This document shows, one piece after another, positions 51,701 to 60,360 of a stretch of DNA of 64,000 nucleotides. Under the pieces are notes generated by a model, which saw only the letters and a list, made by a program, of their open reading frames with translations, did no database searches and was not told the origin of the DNA. Position numbers and translations under genes: made by a program. The stretch comes from Flavisericum labens (GTDB taxonomy: Bacteria > Bacteroidota > Bacteroidia > Flavobacteriales > Flavobacteriaceae): the NCBI RefSeq assembly GCF_045446075.1, contig NZ_JBJJBQ010000001.1:372001-436000 (forward strand), in the 5' to 3' direction. Position 1 is the stretch's first letter; each line of letters begins with the position of its first letter.

Positions 51701-53108
51701 TTAATGACAAAATAGGAATGAAAACAATGAGAATGATAAGCTGGCCGAATATGGCCGAATTCATCATTTTTGAGGCACTTTTTTGAGTAATGGTATTGAT
51801 ATGCGATTGTTGTTCTGATAGAGAAAGCGTTTCGATTTTTGCACTTTGCGATGTAATCCTAAAGGCAATAAACTCAACAATAATAACGGCGCCGTCGATT
51901 ATGATACCGAAATCTATAGCACCCAAACTCATTAAATTGGCGTCGATTCCAAAGATGTTCATCAATGAAATGGCAAACATCAAGCATAATGGAATTACTG
52001 AGGCTACCACCAATCCAGAACGTATGTTTCCTAGTAGTAAAACAACAACAAAAATAACAATAAGGGAGCCTAATATTAAATTTTCAGCTACGGTAAAAGT
52101 GGTTTTGCCTATAAGTTCGCTACGCTCTAAAAATCCGTTTATATAAACACCTTCTGGCAACGAACCTTGAATAGAAGCAACCCGCTCTTTTACGGCATCG
52201 ATAACTTCTTTAGAGTTTCCGTCTTTAAGCATCATGACTTGCCCTAATACTTTTTCACCCTCGCCATTACCGGTTATAGCGCCAAATCGAGTTGCACTGC
52301 CAAAACCTACTTTTGCTACATTTTTTATGTAAATAGGGAGACCTTCGTTTTTAATGACGATGTTTTCAATGTCTTTTAAAGAAGTCACTAAACCTTCTCC
52401 ACGAATAAAAAAGGCTTTATTGGTTTTTTCAATATAACCGCCACCGGCAACGCTGTTGTTTTTCTCTAAAGCGTTAAAAATATCCATGTAACTAATGTTC
52501 ATGGCTTTAAGTTTTTGCGGATTGATGGCAACTTCATACTGCTTTAAATAGCCGCCCCAAGTGTTTACCTCTACAACACCTGGTATACCTGAAAGTTGAC
52601 GTTTTACAATCCAATCCTGGATGGTTCGCAATTCAGTTGCTGAATACCGATTTTTGAATTCTGGTTTTACATCTAGGATGTATTGGTAAATTTCACCCAA
52701 GCCTGTTGTAATGGGACCCATTTCGGGCGAACCAAAACCGACTGGAATTTTTTCGGATGCAGACTTAATTTTTTCAGCAATTAACTGTCTGGGTAAATAG
52801 GTGCCCATTTTGTCTTCAAAAACGATCGTAACCACAGATAATCCAAATTTTGAAACCGAACGAATTTCTTCAACCCCAGGAAGATTGGCCATTTCCAACT
52901 CAACAGGGTAGGTGATAAATTGTTCCACATCTTGTGTGGATAAATTTCTTGACGTGGTAATAACCTGTACTTGGTTATTGGTAATATCGGGTACGGCACC
53001 AATGGGGATTTGGGTTAACGAAAAAATCCCAAAGCCAATAACAAAAAGTGTAAAAAGAATAATAATTAGCTTATTCTTTAAGCTGAATTTTATGATGGTT
53101 TCTAGCAT
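48795..53108 (-). CDS. Heavy-metal RND efflux pump fused to an outer-membrane channel (CzcA-like + TolC-like)
   Basis: A 1437-residue fusion. Residues 1 to about 1035 form an RND permease with twelve membrane helices and two periplasmic loops; NNQVQVITTSRNLS, VNTWGGYLKQYEVAINP and GGEFVPTLDEGDFVIQP are typical of the metal (HME) class. The helix-4 motif DFGIIIDGAVIIVE near residue 400 is the DFGxxxDGAxxxxE form seen in divalent-cation pumps (Co/Zn/Cd or Ni), not the copper/silver form. A new signal-like segment starts at Met1042 (MNKKTIVSIVIILLSFNINA), followed by an about 375-residue TolC/OEP coiled-coil channel. Internal initiation at 49985 could also make the channel separately. Confidence 0.9.
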   Translation of the reverse strand: MLETIIKFSLKNKLIIILFTLFVIGFGIFSLTQIPIGAVPDITNNQVQVITTSRNLSTQDVEQFITYPVELEMANLPGVEEIRSVSKFGLSVVTIVFEDKMGTYLPRQLIAEKIKSASEKIPVGFGSPEMGPITTGLGEIYQYILDVKPEFKNRYSATELRTIQDWIVKRQLSGIPGVVEVNTWGGYLKQYEVAINPQKLKAMNISYMDIFNALEKNNSVAGGGYIEKTNKAFFIRGEGLVTSLKDIENIVIKNEGLPIYIKNVAKVGFGSATRFGAITGNGEGEKVLGQVMMLKDGNSKEVIDAVKERVASIQGSLPEGVYINGFLERSELIGKTTFTVAENLILGSLIVIFVVVLLLGNIRSGLVVASVIPLCLMFAISLMNIFGIDANLMSLGAIDFGIIIDGAVIIVEFIAFRITSQSAKIETLSLSEQQSHINTITQKSASKMMNSAIFGQLIILIVFIPILSLSGVEGKMFKPMALTFSFALLGAMIFCLTYVPVISSMFLKPSRQTEKNVSVRLMRFLSKVYKPSIHWALGNKKLVVGLAGGLLAISIWIFTSMGGEFVPTLDEGDFVIQPVLKTGTSLGKTIEITTKIEKTLLDNFPEVDQVVSRIGAAEVPTDPMSMEESDVIIKLKPKDEWVSAESKDELADKFKEALEIIPGMEVEFTQPIEMRFNELITGVRADVAIKIFGEDLSVLANIANEIKSLIQDVEGASDIIVEKVEGLPQMSVNFNRAKIARYGLNISDVNQLISMGFAGTTVGNIFEGEKRFDMVVRLDEQNRKNIENLKNLYVDTHHGIKIPLSELADVEYTTGPAKISRDDTRRRIVVGINVRNRDLQSVVDDVRKIIESKIKLPVGYSITYGGQFENLESAKARLMIAVPVALILIFILLHFAFGSIKEALMVYSAIPLSAVGGVFFLWFRDMPFSISAGVGFIALFGIAVLNGIVLIEHFKDLKEEGITNIEERIKRGTTERLRPVLLTAAAAALGFLPMAISTNAGAEVQRPLATVVIGGLVSATILTLIVLPILYAWFEEKKEIKMNKKTIVSIVIILLSFNINAQKKPLTIYETMNLAIENNAGLKVSLLKTAESRALIGSAFNFDKTSVYYSYDENNLAVNNAPLKVFGVSQDFKFPTRYFVDKKVNKAKYRLQNAKHNITLENLKRDVHAAYYHLVFSKNKAKTYQFLDSLYTNFVTAAQRRFELGETNYLEMLSAKSKQKQLETSFKQSQQEVTLATEHLKAIVQTDSLIIVDEPLKKLELETISIENNSGLSFYENSKSYYKDLNQQQKQNMLPDLSVEYFQGTNSSLNGNIIGYQFGVKIPLFFSGNASKIKASNIAKEAAEAQRQDYGVKLKAKYQSLLAKLQQHNESINYYENEGKNLSEEIIKTAERTFKEGEIDFFQYIQSIETATDIELTYLENLNAYNQTIIAINYLIL

Positions 53109-53186
53109 GATTCATTTTGATGAACAATTGAAAAACTTACTCAATAAACTTGCTATGAGTAATTTATAAATACAATTCGAAATAAA

Positions 53187-53579
53187 TTATGCTAAGCGCG
53201 GTGGTTGAAAAACAGAAGGTTTTTCAAATAAAGAAGTCGATTCTTTGTAGAAAAAATTCAGAGGAATATTTTGATAAGATTGGTACACTAATTGGCAGGC
53301 AAGCTCTGGAACCATGAGAAAAACGCCATTCACTTGACAAAGCATATGGTGGTGGTTTTTAAAGGGTAAATCTTCGTGCTCTTTATGGTCGTTGGGATGC
53401 GGAGCTTCTTTATCGCCATAATGTTCAGCAAGAAATTCTAAAAAAGTATCGCCATACATTTCTTTATGGTACTGCGCATGCTCAATTAAAACACTGAATT
53501 TTAACAAATCTTCAAGATTAATATTGATGCTTTGTGCAAGGATCAAAAACGAATAGAATATTACAACTAGCTTACTCAT
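53187..53579 (-). CDS. His-rich exported small protein of the metal-efflux operon
   Basis: A 130-residue protein with an N-terminal hydrophobic export segment (about 1-17, KLVVIFYSFLILAQS). The middle is rich in His and acidic residues (IEHAQYHKEMYG, EHYGDKEAPHPNDHKEHED, KNHHHMLCQVNG), with about ten His within 45 residues. It ends VFQPPRLA. I do not recognise a family by name. Its position directly upstream of the RND pump gene (78 bases) and the His content suggest a periplasmic metal chaperone, buffer or sensor for the efflux system. Confidence 0.7.
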   Translation of the reverse strand: MSKLVVIFYSFLILAQSININLEDLLKFSVLIEHAQYHKEMYGDTFLEFLAEHYGDKEAPHPNDHKEHEDLPFKNHHHMLCQVNGVFLMVPELACQLVYQSYQNIPLNFFYKESTSLFEKPSVFQPPRLA

Positions 53580-53618
53580 ACCAATAACAATATTACAAAA
53601 AATTAAGTATAATAAATG

Positions 53619-56600
53619 TTAAAAGTAAGCCTTCAGTTGTACTGAACCTGTATGAATGGTTTTACTGGATTCGGTTTTTCTTCCAAAATAGCTAAGGTTT
53701 AAGTCTAAGAAATCAGTCAGTTTTTTTTGGGCCAATAAGGTCCAAGTGAAGTTTTTTCCTGGTTGTAAACCTTCAAGAATTTGATAAGCTACAGGTGTGT
53801 TTACGTTGCCATTGTAACTATTGGATATGTAATTTAGTTCGCCATTAATAGCACTTTTTTGACTGCTAGCTAGGCTGAAGGACATTCCATATTTTTGTTG
53901 TTTTAAAGATTCCTTGGCGCCAATCGTATTTCTTTTATTGGCGTATTGGTAAAAAACGTCGAAACTGGAGTTGTCGTTAAATAAATAAGAGAGTTTTGGG
54001 TTAAATCTGGACTCGTCGAAATTGTAGTTTTTGCTGGAAAAATTCTCACTGATACTCTCATTGTTATCAAAAGCCGATAGCATATTAATCAGCCAACTTT
54101 CTGCTATTTTATGGTTAAAATTAAATTGATGGCTTTTTAAACTGTTTTCAATGAAGCCGACAGAAAGAATGTTGCTTGTGGTGTTGCTTAAATAGGTGTA
54201 AGATGTTGTATAGCGCTGCATACCACGGTTAAAGAAAAGAACATTTCTAAAGTTTAGTTGAAGGCCGAGTTGGTCGTCTTCATTGCCGTTAAATGGGTTT
54301 AAATTAAAGCTTTCGCCTTCACGTTTTGTTTTCCGGTCTATTAAATAACTCGATTGGTTATAAAAATGCGACCAGATTTTTTTTGATTTACTTTCTGAAA
54401 CGGACCATTGATTGGGGTTGATGGTTAGTGTTTGGCTTAGCCTGTTTTGGTGTGTTTTTATAAAAACCCGATTGGGCAATAATACCCTAATGTATTTACC
54501 TTGGTCTTGAAATTGGGCTATTTCAAATTCTTCTAGTTCTTGAATACCATTTTCGTTATAATCGTTCCAGGTGTAGGCGCCTTGTCCTGCTTCCACTTCA
54601 ACATATGTGAAATCTTGTTGAGGTAATGTGCCCGAGTTGGTTTCAAAAATCGTGTTCCATTGTATAATTTGATTGAACAATTTTTGGCTGAATTGCAATC
54701 TAGAGTTAATCGACCTCTCGTCATCAACGCCTTCGTCTGCGCTTTTTAATGTTCGGTAATTGGCATATAAAGACAAATTAGTGTTTTTGTTTTGAATTAA
54801 TCTAGAATCCAAATAAAAGGTATTAGAGGTGTTTACCTTTTGCAATTCATCATTTCTGATACTATCATTAACACGGTTTTTATAGCCAATTTCGGTAAAT
54901 ATCTTGGTGCTGTCACCAATACCCAAAAACACTTCGTAAGATTTGAATTTTTGGCTAAATGGTGTTAGGTTTTGCGTTGCCTTTTCGCGTTGTTCGTTAT
55001 CTTCAACCGAGAATTTTGTGCCCAGCCAACTTTTATCCATGTTATAGGTGATTCGGTTGTAAGACCTTAAAAAGGTTGAGGTATTCACCATTGAATTGGC
55101 ATCTAAAAAACTGGAATATGACGCAATATTAAATCTATTTAACTGAAGATTGGCATGGGCCACATGTCGGTTTCCGTTAAATCCTTCAGAAAAATTTAAA
55201 TGTTCAAACTGATAATTAATAAAACCCTTTTTTTGATGATGCAATTTTAATCCTGAGTAAAATAATGCCTGATTTCCTAAACCAAAGCCAATACCGTTAA
55301 TGTTTTTGATGTCTAAATTCCAATCACGGTTAAATTCGGGGTTGTAAAGTCCTTCAATGTTTCTGTAGTTTTGGTTGATGTAATCACTGTCTATAAAAGC
55401 ATCTACGTTCCAAAGGCTATCGGTTTTTATTAAGGCTTGGTTAGCGATTATTTTTCCGGCGAAGCCATTATTGTTATCATCGTCTTCACCTGAAAACAGA
55501 TTCAAGTCGTTTTTACTGGCGGCCAATTCAAAACCAAAATCGGTTTTTTCAGAAGGTTTGTAATGGCCGTTAACAACAGCAATTTGTAATTTTGTTGGGG
55601 CCACCAACTGTACGATGGGCGCATAATTGCCTTGATTCGGGCCAATATATTCGTAAATATTGTTTATAGCGTTTATGTTACTGAGAGCATAATCGCCTTG
55701 GTTGTCACCAACAACAGAAAAGGTAACACGAAAAAGCTCATCGTCTGGGTTGTTAGAAAAGACAAAAGCTTCGTTACCGCCTATCAATTCTTTTCTGTAT
55801 AAAATACGGTTTTCATTTTGTGTTTCCCTTATTTCCGAAGGGGCCACCATTTGCGAGCGGTCGTCACCGGCATTACTCAAAATTTCAATCTGTTCATCTG
55901 ATAGATTTTGCTGTAAGGGTTGGTTTTTGGCATCGTTTTCAGAATATACCGAAACGCCGATTTTTAACTTTTCGGTTTCGTGGTTGGTGCCACCATAAGT
56001 TACAAAACGGGAATAGTTGCGGTCGCTAAATTGGTAATCGACGGTGATGCGCATTTCGGAAGTTATGGGGAATGTGGAATTGAAAATAATTTCACCGGCA
56101 TTATAATCAATAATATAATCTTGGTCTTCACCGCGTTTTACGGGTGTTCCGTTAACGTAAACCGTTTCGCTTCCCGATACAATAAGCACGAAAAGTTCGC
56201 CGTTATTGCCTTGTAATTTATACGGCCCTTGGTTGCCTTCTTGGGCTGTAAATTGGCTGGTGGTAAATTGTCCGCGAACCAATGCACCAGCGGCAAAAAT
56301 GTTGGTTTGTGAATCTTCTTCGCCTAATTTCAAATTGAAATTTAAGCCTTGTACGCGTTTAGAGAAATTGGCAAAATAAGAATTGGTGTTGACCAGATCA
56401 ATATCCCCGGCGCGCACATTCCAGCGGTCGCTAAAAAGCTCAATAAACACTTGGTCAAATTCATCCAAACGTTGGCTATACCCGCTTTCTTGTAAAGGAA
56501 TATTCGCATCTTGAATCGATGCCCGAAGCGAGACTTTGTCATTTAATTTTCCGGTAATCTGCAGATCTAATTCACTGTTTAAAACTGAATTTTGATTGTT

Positions 56601-57041
56601 TCCAATGGTAACACCTCTCGAAATACTGCCCGATGTAGTCAATCCATCAAAAGGAATAAATTTTTTCGATACGTTAGATTCCGAAAATTTATATAAAGGT
56701 TGGTCGTTACCATTGTTTTCAACAATTATATGGTCATCAAGCTGTTTGTAAGTTTTGGTTAAAAACTCAGGATATTTCAAATAATTTATAACAATGGAAT
56801 CGGTATTAATTGGCTTTTTAATTTTCAAAATAGCTTTGGAAAAATCAACGGAATAGAAAGATGAATCAACGGACGTAAGGTCTTTCGTTTTGATAGAAAA
56901 CCAATTGGGGTTGATGCTTACGCTATCAATTTTGATTGTATCGTTTACAGCCATTGTTTTTGTTCTGTAATTACTGTTAAGGCTCTGCGAAAAACCGCAA
57001 AAACCACAAAGCAATGCCAGAATATATAAAATGCCCTTCAT
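53619..57041 (-). CDS. Giant outer-membrane beta-barrel protein of unknown function
   Basis: A 1140-residue protein with a signal peptide (MKGILYILALLCGFCGFSQS). Residues about 130-360 include SGSISRGVTIGNNQNSVLNS, VNGTPVKRGEDQDYIIDYNA and the GEIIFNSTFPITSEMRI strand, similar in style to repeats in SprA-type T9SS proteins. The remaining 750 residues are long amphipathic strands ending GSVQLKAYF with a terminal Phe, indicating a large beta-barrel. Bacteroidota carry such conserved uncharacterised outer-membrane proteins. It lies on the minus strand between the metal-efflux set and divergent xth, apparently monocistronic. No function is assigned. Confidence 0.75.
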   Translation of the reverse strand: MKGILYILALLCGFCGFSQSLNSNYRTKTMAVNDTIKIDSVSINPNWFSIKTKDLTSVDSSFYSVDFSKAILKIKKPINTDSIVINYLKYPEFLTKTYKQLDDHIIVENNGNDQPLYKFSESNVSKKFIPFDGLTTSGSISRGVTIGNNQNSVLNSELDLQITGKLNDKVSLRASIQDANIPLQESGYSQRLDEFDQVFIELFSDRWNVRAGDIDLVNTNSYFANFSKRVQGLNFNLKLGEEDSQTNIFAAGALVRGQFTTSQFTAQEGNQGPYKLQGNNGELFVLIVSGSETVYVNGTPVKRGEDQDYIIDYNAGEIIFNSTFPITSEMRITVDYQFSDRNYSRFVTYGGTNHETEKLKIGVSVYSENDAKNQPLQQNLSDEQIEILSNAGDDRSQMVAPSEIRETQNENRILYRKELIGGNEAFVFSNNPDDELFRVTFSVVGDNQGDYALSNINAINNIYEYIGPNQGNYAPIVQLVAPTKLQIAVVNGHYKPSEKTDFGFELAASKNDLNLFSGEDDDNNNGFAGKIIANQALIKTDSLWNVDAFIDSDYINQNYRNIEGLYNPEFNRDWNLDIKNINGIGFGLGNQALFYSGLKLHHQKKGFINYQFEHLNFSEGFNGNRHVAHANLQLNRFNIASYSSFLDANSMVNTSTFLRSYNRITYNMDKSWLGTKFSVEDNEQREKATQNLTPFSQKFKSYEVFLGIGDSTKIFTEIGYKNRVNDSIRNDELQKVNTSNTFYLDSRLIQNKNTNLSLYANYRTLKSADEGVDDERSINSRLQFSQKLFNQIIQWNTIFETNSGTLPQQDFTYVEVEAGQGAYTWNDYNENGIQELEEFEIAQFQDQGKYIRVLLPNRVFIKTHQNRLSQTLTINPNQWSVSESKSKKIWSHFYNQSSYLIDRKTKREGESFNLNPFNGNEDDQLGLQLNFRNVLFFNRGMQRYTTSYTYLSNTTSNILSVGFIENSLKSHQFNFNHKIAESWLINMLSAFDNNESISENFSSKNYNFDESRFNPKLSYLFNDNSSFDVFYQYANKRNTIGAKESLKQQKYGMSFSLASSQKSAINGELNYISNSYNGNVNTPVAYQILEGLQPGKNFTWTLLAQKKLTDFLDLNLSYFGRKTESSKTIHTGSVQLKAYF

Positions 57042-57219
57042 TGAATACTTAAACTGATATATGTTTAAAATATTTTGTTAATAGCTTCGTTAAAACTCCT
57101 GTTATAAAGTATGGCGTAAAAGTAGCGTATTATTTATTTTAGCCGAAATATCTTTAAAAGACCAGTTAGGTTTAAAAACCTTGGGGTTTTGGAAGTGTAA
57201 CAATTTAAAATTCAATAGT

Positions 57220-57984
57220 TTGAAAATTATATCCTATAACGTAAACGGTATTCGTGCCGCCATAAATAAAGGTTTTATCGATTGGTTAAAAGCAGCAAAC
57301 CCAGATGTGGTTTGTTTGCAGGAAATAAAAGCGATGAAGGAGCAGTTGGACTTGAGTGTTTTTGAAGAGGCTGGATATAAATACAATTATTGGTTTAGTG
57401 CCCAAAAGAAGGGCTACAGCGGTGTAGCTATTTTAAGTAAAACCGAGCCCAATGATGTAGAGTATGGTACAGGAATAGAATCTATGGATTTTGAAGGCAG
57501 AAACATCCGTGCAGATTTTGATGGGGTTTCGGTAATGAGTTTGTACTTACCGTCTGGAACAAACGACGCCCGGTTAGATCATAAATTAGAATATATGGAT
57601 ATGTTTCAAGAGTACATCAATAACTTGAAAAAAGTCACTCCTAATCTTGTTATATGTGGTGATTATAATATTTGCCATGAAGAATTAGATATCCATAATC
57701 CGAAAGGCTTGAGCAAGGTGTCCGGATTTTTGCCTGTTGAACGTAAGTGGATAGGAAACTTTATTGATAGTGGTTTTGTTGATTCTTTTAGATTCAAAAA
57801 CCCGGAGTTACAGCAATACAGTTGGTGGAGCTACCGCGCCAATGCCCGTGCCAATAATAAAGGTTGGCGATTAGATTATGCTATGGTGGCACAACCTTTG
57901 CAAGAAAACATAAATCGAGCCGTTATACTTAGCGAAGCAGTGCATAGCGACCATTGTCCTATTCTGTTAGAGCTTGAAAATTAG
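57220..57984 (+). CDS. xth: Exodeoxyribonuclease III (AP endonuclease)
   Basis: A 254-residue enzyme, counted from TTG 57220, that cuts DNA at abasic sites and degrades 3' ends in base-excision repair. The full EEP set is visible: KIISYNVNGIRAAI, VCLQEIKAMKEQ with the metal-binding Glu, GYSGVAILSK, ICGDYNICHEELDIHNPKG, DYAMVAQPL and the C-terminal SDHCPILLEL. No ATG occurs near the conserved start; the TTG before KIISYN fits family alignments, though the frame is open to 57181. It is distinct from the two locus-associated EEP proteins. An OmpA-like gene follows after 25 bases. Confidence 0.93.
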   Translation: MKIISYNVNGIRAAINKGFIDWLKAANPDVVCLQEIKAMKEQLDLSVFEEAGYKYNYWFSAQKKGYSGVAILSKTEPNDVEYGTGIESMDFEGRNIRADFDGVSVMSLYLPSGTNDARLDHKLEYMDMFQEYINNLKKVTPNLVICGDYNICHEELDIHNPKGLSKVSGFLPVERKWIGNFIDSGFVDSFRFKNPELQQYSWWSYRANARANNKGWRLDYAMVAQPLQENINRAVILSEAVHSDHCPILLELEN

Positions 57985-58009
57985 AAATTTAAAAAACAAA
58001 CCCAAGTAA

Positions 58010-58969
58010 ATGATTAAAAAAAGCCTGTTAACCGTATTTAGTTTATTGATTTTGGCCTCCTGTGTTTCGCCAAAAATTTATAAAGATTTAGAAGCCAAGT
58101 ATGCCGACCTTAAACAAGAAAATAGAAATCTAGCGAGAGAAAATAGATCGTTGTCAAAGGCAAAAACGGCAGCCGAAAACGAATTGAAACAGTTAAAATC
58201 GGCCTATGACGAAGCCGTTGAGCAACGTGATAACCTGCAGGCCGAATACAATGCCACGAAGGCCAGTTTAGATAATCTAAAAGCGTCGTATGATGCGTTG
58301 GAGAAAAACAGTTCTAGAGCAATTACTGAAAACTCTCAAAAGAATAGAGAATTGTTGGCACAGCTAGAAGCTAAAGAACAAGCTTTAGAAGCAGAAAACG
58401 CCCGTTTGGAAAAAATTAAGAGAGAATTACAGGAGCGTTCTGAACGCGTGGCCGAACTTGAAAAATTAATTGCTGATAAAGATGCGGCTATGACGGCTTT
58501 AAAAAATGCTATTTCAAGTGCATTAACCGATTTCGAAGGTAAGGGTTTAACGGTAGAGCAGCGAGACGGCAAGGTATATGTTAGTATGGAGAACAAACTG
58601 TTGTTCAGCTCAGGAAGTTGGTCTGTTGGTGCCGAGGGAAGAAGAGCCGTAGAACAATTGGGTTCTGTTTTGGGAGACAATCCAGATGTTGCTGTATTAA
58701 TTGAAGGTCACACAGATAATGTGCCGTATTCTGGAAACGGACCGTTAACCAGTAACTGGGATTTATCCACCAAACGTGCCACCTCGATAGTGAATATTTT
58801 ACGCGAAAACCGGGAAATCAATCCTCAAAATCTTACGGCTGCAGGACGAGGAGAGTATGCACCGGTCGATACAAATGAAACGGTAGAAGGTCGTGCAAAA
58901 AACAGACGAATAGAAGTAATTTTAACACCCAAGTTAGATGAGCTTTCTAAGCTTTTGAACGAGAATTAG
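58010..58969 (+). CDS. OmpA-family lipoprotein with long coiled coil
   Basis: A 319-residue outer-membrane lipoprotein (signal LSLLILASC, Cys18). Residues about 22-165 form a continuous coiled coil rich in Glu, Lys and Leu (heptads around DLKQENRNLARENRSLSKA). The C-terminal OmpA/MotB-like domain (190-310) binds peptidoglycan: FSSGSWSVGAEGRRAVEQLG, IEGHTDNVPYSGNG, NWDLSTKRATSIVNIL and AKNRRIEVIL contain the Asp and Arg that hold diaminopimelate. It should tether the outer membrane to the cell wall. It lies directly after xth with a strong terminator and repeats behind it. Confidence 0.93.
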   Translation: MIKKSLLTVFSLLILASCVSPKIYKDLEAKYADLKQENRNLARENRSLSKAKTAAENELKQLKSAYDEAVEQRDNLQAEYNATKASLDNLKASYDALEKNSSRAITENSQKNRELLAQLEAKEQALEAENARLEKIKRELQERSERVAELEKLIADKDAAMTALKNAISSALTDFEGKGLTVEQRDGKVYVSMENKLLFSSGSWSVGAEGRRAVEQLGSVLGDNPDVAVLIEGHTDNVPYSGNGPLTSNWDLSTKRATSIVNILRENREINPQNLTAAGRGEYAPVDTNETVEGRAKNRRIEVILTPKLDELSKLLNEN

Positions 58970-58984
58970 AATTTGGGCGTTCCA

Positions 58985-59004
58985 CTCCCGATAACTATCG
59001 GGAG
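58985..59004. repeat. Short perfect palindrome
   Basis: CTCCCGAT and ATCGGGAG are separated by AACT. It lies 16 bases after the OmpA-like gene stop, ahead of the main terminator. It resembles common Bacteroidota intergenic CCCGATA/TATCGGG hairpins. Confidence 0.65.
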
Positions 59005-59073
59005 ATTAGGCTTTCACTACTCAATCCCTCCTTTGTCGGGGATTTCAAACATGCCGTTCAATCCCTAGCGCAT

Positions 59074-59114
59074 AAAAAACCTTTAAAAGCTACTGAGGCT
59101 TTTAAAGGTTTTTT
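59074..59114. terminator. Strong terminator hairpin after the OmpA-like gene
   Basis: A perfect 17-base stem pairs 59074-59090 with 59098-59114 around the seven-base loop TACTGAG. The A run at the start and T run at the end allow action on either strand. Confidence 0.85.
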
Positions 59115-59148
59115 ATCTTTACGCTTCGTCAAAAAATATATGTGAATT

Positions 59149-59222
59149 GTCATTCCTGCGTAGCCAGGAATCCACTAAAAATACATTTCGATTAATAATA
59201 TTCCCGCCTTTGCGGAAATGAG
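59149..59222. repeat. REP-like inverted doublet before the aldo/keto reductase gene
   Basis: One unit (59149-59174) starts GTCA and has an ATTCCTG/CAGGAAT stem ending TCCA. The opposing unit (59200-59222) read on the minus strand starts CTCATTTCCGC and forms a TTCCCGC/GCGGAAA-like stem. The plan resembles the doublet at 14363-14441, with different stem sequence. Confidence 0.6.
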
Positions 59223-59236
59223 AAAAAGATTTTTTT

Positions 59237-60277
59237 ATGAAGTACACAACACTACCGCAAACCAATATAAAAGTTAGTAAAATCTGCCTAGGAACCATGA
59301 CCTGGGGAAATCAAAATACTGAGGCGGAAGGACATGCGCAACTGGATTACGCCATAAACCAGGGTATTAATTTTATAGATACCGCCGAGATGTACCCTGT
59401 TCCAGCAACACCAGAAACACAGGGAGATACCAGTAAAATTATTGGTACATGGCTAAAAAAAACCGGAAATCGAGATAAAGTGGTTTTGGCCAGTAAAATT
59501 GTGGGACGTGTAAACGATTATACCAAGCACGTTCGCAGTGGTGGTTTAAATACACAAACAATTGAAGCGTCTTTAAACAAAGAGTTAAAACGATTGCAAA
59601 CCGATTATATTGATATTTACCAAATTCATTGGCCAGAACGATTAACCAATACTTTTGGAACAAGAGACTACAAACACAACCCGAACGATGAATGGGAGGA
59701 CAACTTTAACGAGGTACTGCGTGCACTAGATGCTCAAATCAAGGCGGGTAAAATTCGGCATGTTGGCATTTCAAACGAAAAAGCTTGGGGTGCCATGCGT
59801 TTTTTAGATGAATCTAAATCACACAATTTGCCAAGAATAATTACCATACAAAATGCATATTCGCTATTAAATCGAATTTTTGAAGGTGATATGGCAGAAA
59901 TATCCATACGAGAAAATTTAGGCTTGTTGGCCTATTCACCCATGGCATTCGGAGTGCTTTCTGGTAAATATATAAAAGGAACAGCGGCCGATAATGCACG
60001 GTTAAAGCTATTTCCAAGGTTTGCACGTTATAGCAGCGAGCAATGTACAGAAGCCACAAAGCGCTACTTAAAAATAGCTGAAGAAAACAATATGAGTTTG
60101 GCTCAAATGAGCTTGGCTTTTGTAACCCAACGGCCATTTGTAACTAGTAATATTATTGGAGCAACATCTTTAAAACAGCTTAAGGAGAATGGAGATTCTA
60201 TTAATATTACTTTGCGCGACGATATTTTAGAGCAGATAAATAAAGTACATGCCGAAATCCCTAATCCGGCGACTTAA
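59237..60277 (+). CDS. Aldo/keto reductase (Tas-like)
   Basis: A 346-residue NADPH-dependent oxidoreductase of the aldo/keto reductase superfamily, close in plan to E. coli Tas. The catalytic tetrad is visible as Asp and Tyr in NFIDTAEMYPVP, Lys in VVLASKIVG and His in YQIHWPERL; the cofactor end is NIIGATSLKQLKENGDS. It probably reduces carbonyl compounds in the cytoplasm; the substrate is unknown. The ATG follows REP-like sequence at short distance, so the promoter is not clear. A terminator separates it from the convergent RNase gene. Confidence 0.93.
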   Translation: MKYTTLPQTNIKVSKICLGTMTWGNQNTEAEGHAQLDYAINQGINFIDTAEMYPVPATPETQGDTSKIIGTWLKKTGNRDKVVLASKIVGRVNDYTKHVRSGGLNTQTIEASLNKELKRLQTDYIDIYQIHWPERLTNTFGTRDYKHNPNDEWEDNFNEVLRALDAQIKAGKIRHVGISNEKAWGAMRFLDESKSHNLPRIITIQNAYSLLNRIFEGDMAEISIRENLGLLAYSPMAFGVLSGKYIKGTAADNARLKLFPRFARYSSEQCTEATKRYLKIAEENNMSLAQMSLAFVTQRPFVTSNIIGATSLKQLKENGDSINITLRDDILEQINKVHAEIPNPAT

Positions 60278-60321
60278 TTAATTTCTGAAATTTGATTTTC
60301 AGTTTTAAAAAATGAAGTAAA

Positions 60322-60358
60322 AAAAAACCCGCTAACTTGAAAAAGTAGCGGGTTTTTT
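60322..60358. terminator. Bidirectional terminator between aldo/keto reductase and RNase E/G genes
   Basis: AAAAAACCCGCTA (60322-60334) pairs with TAGCGGGTTTTTT (60346-60358) around an eleven-base loop. The A and T runs suit both convergent genes. Confidence 0.88.
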
Positions 60359-60360
60359 AA

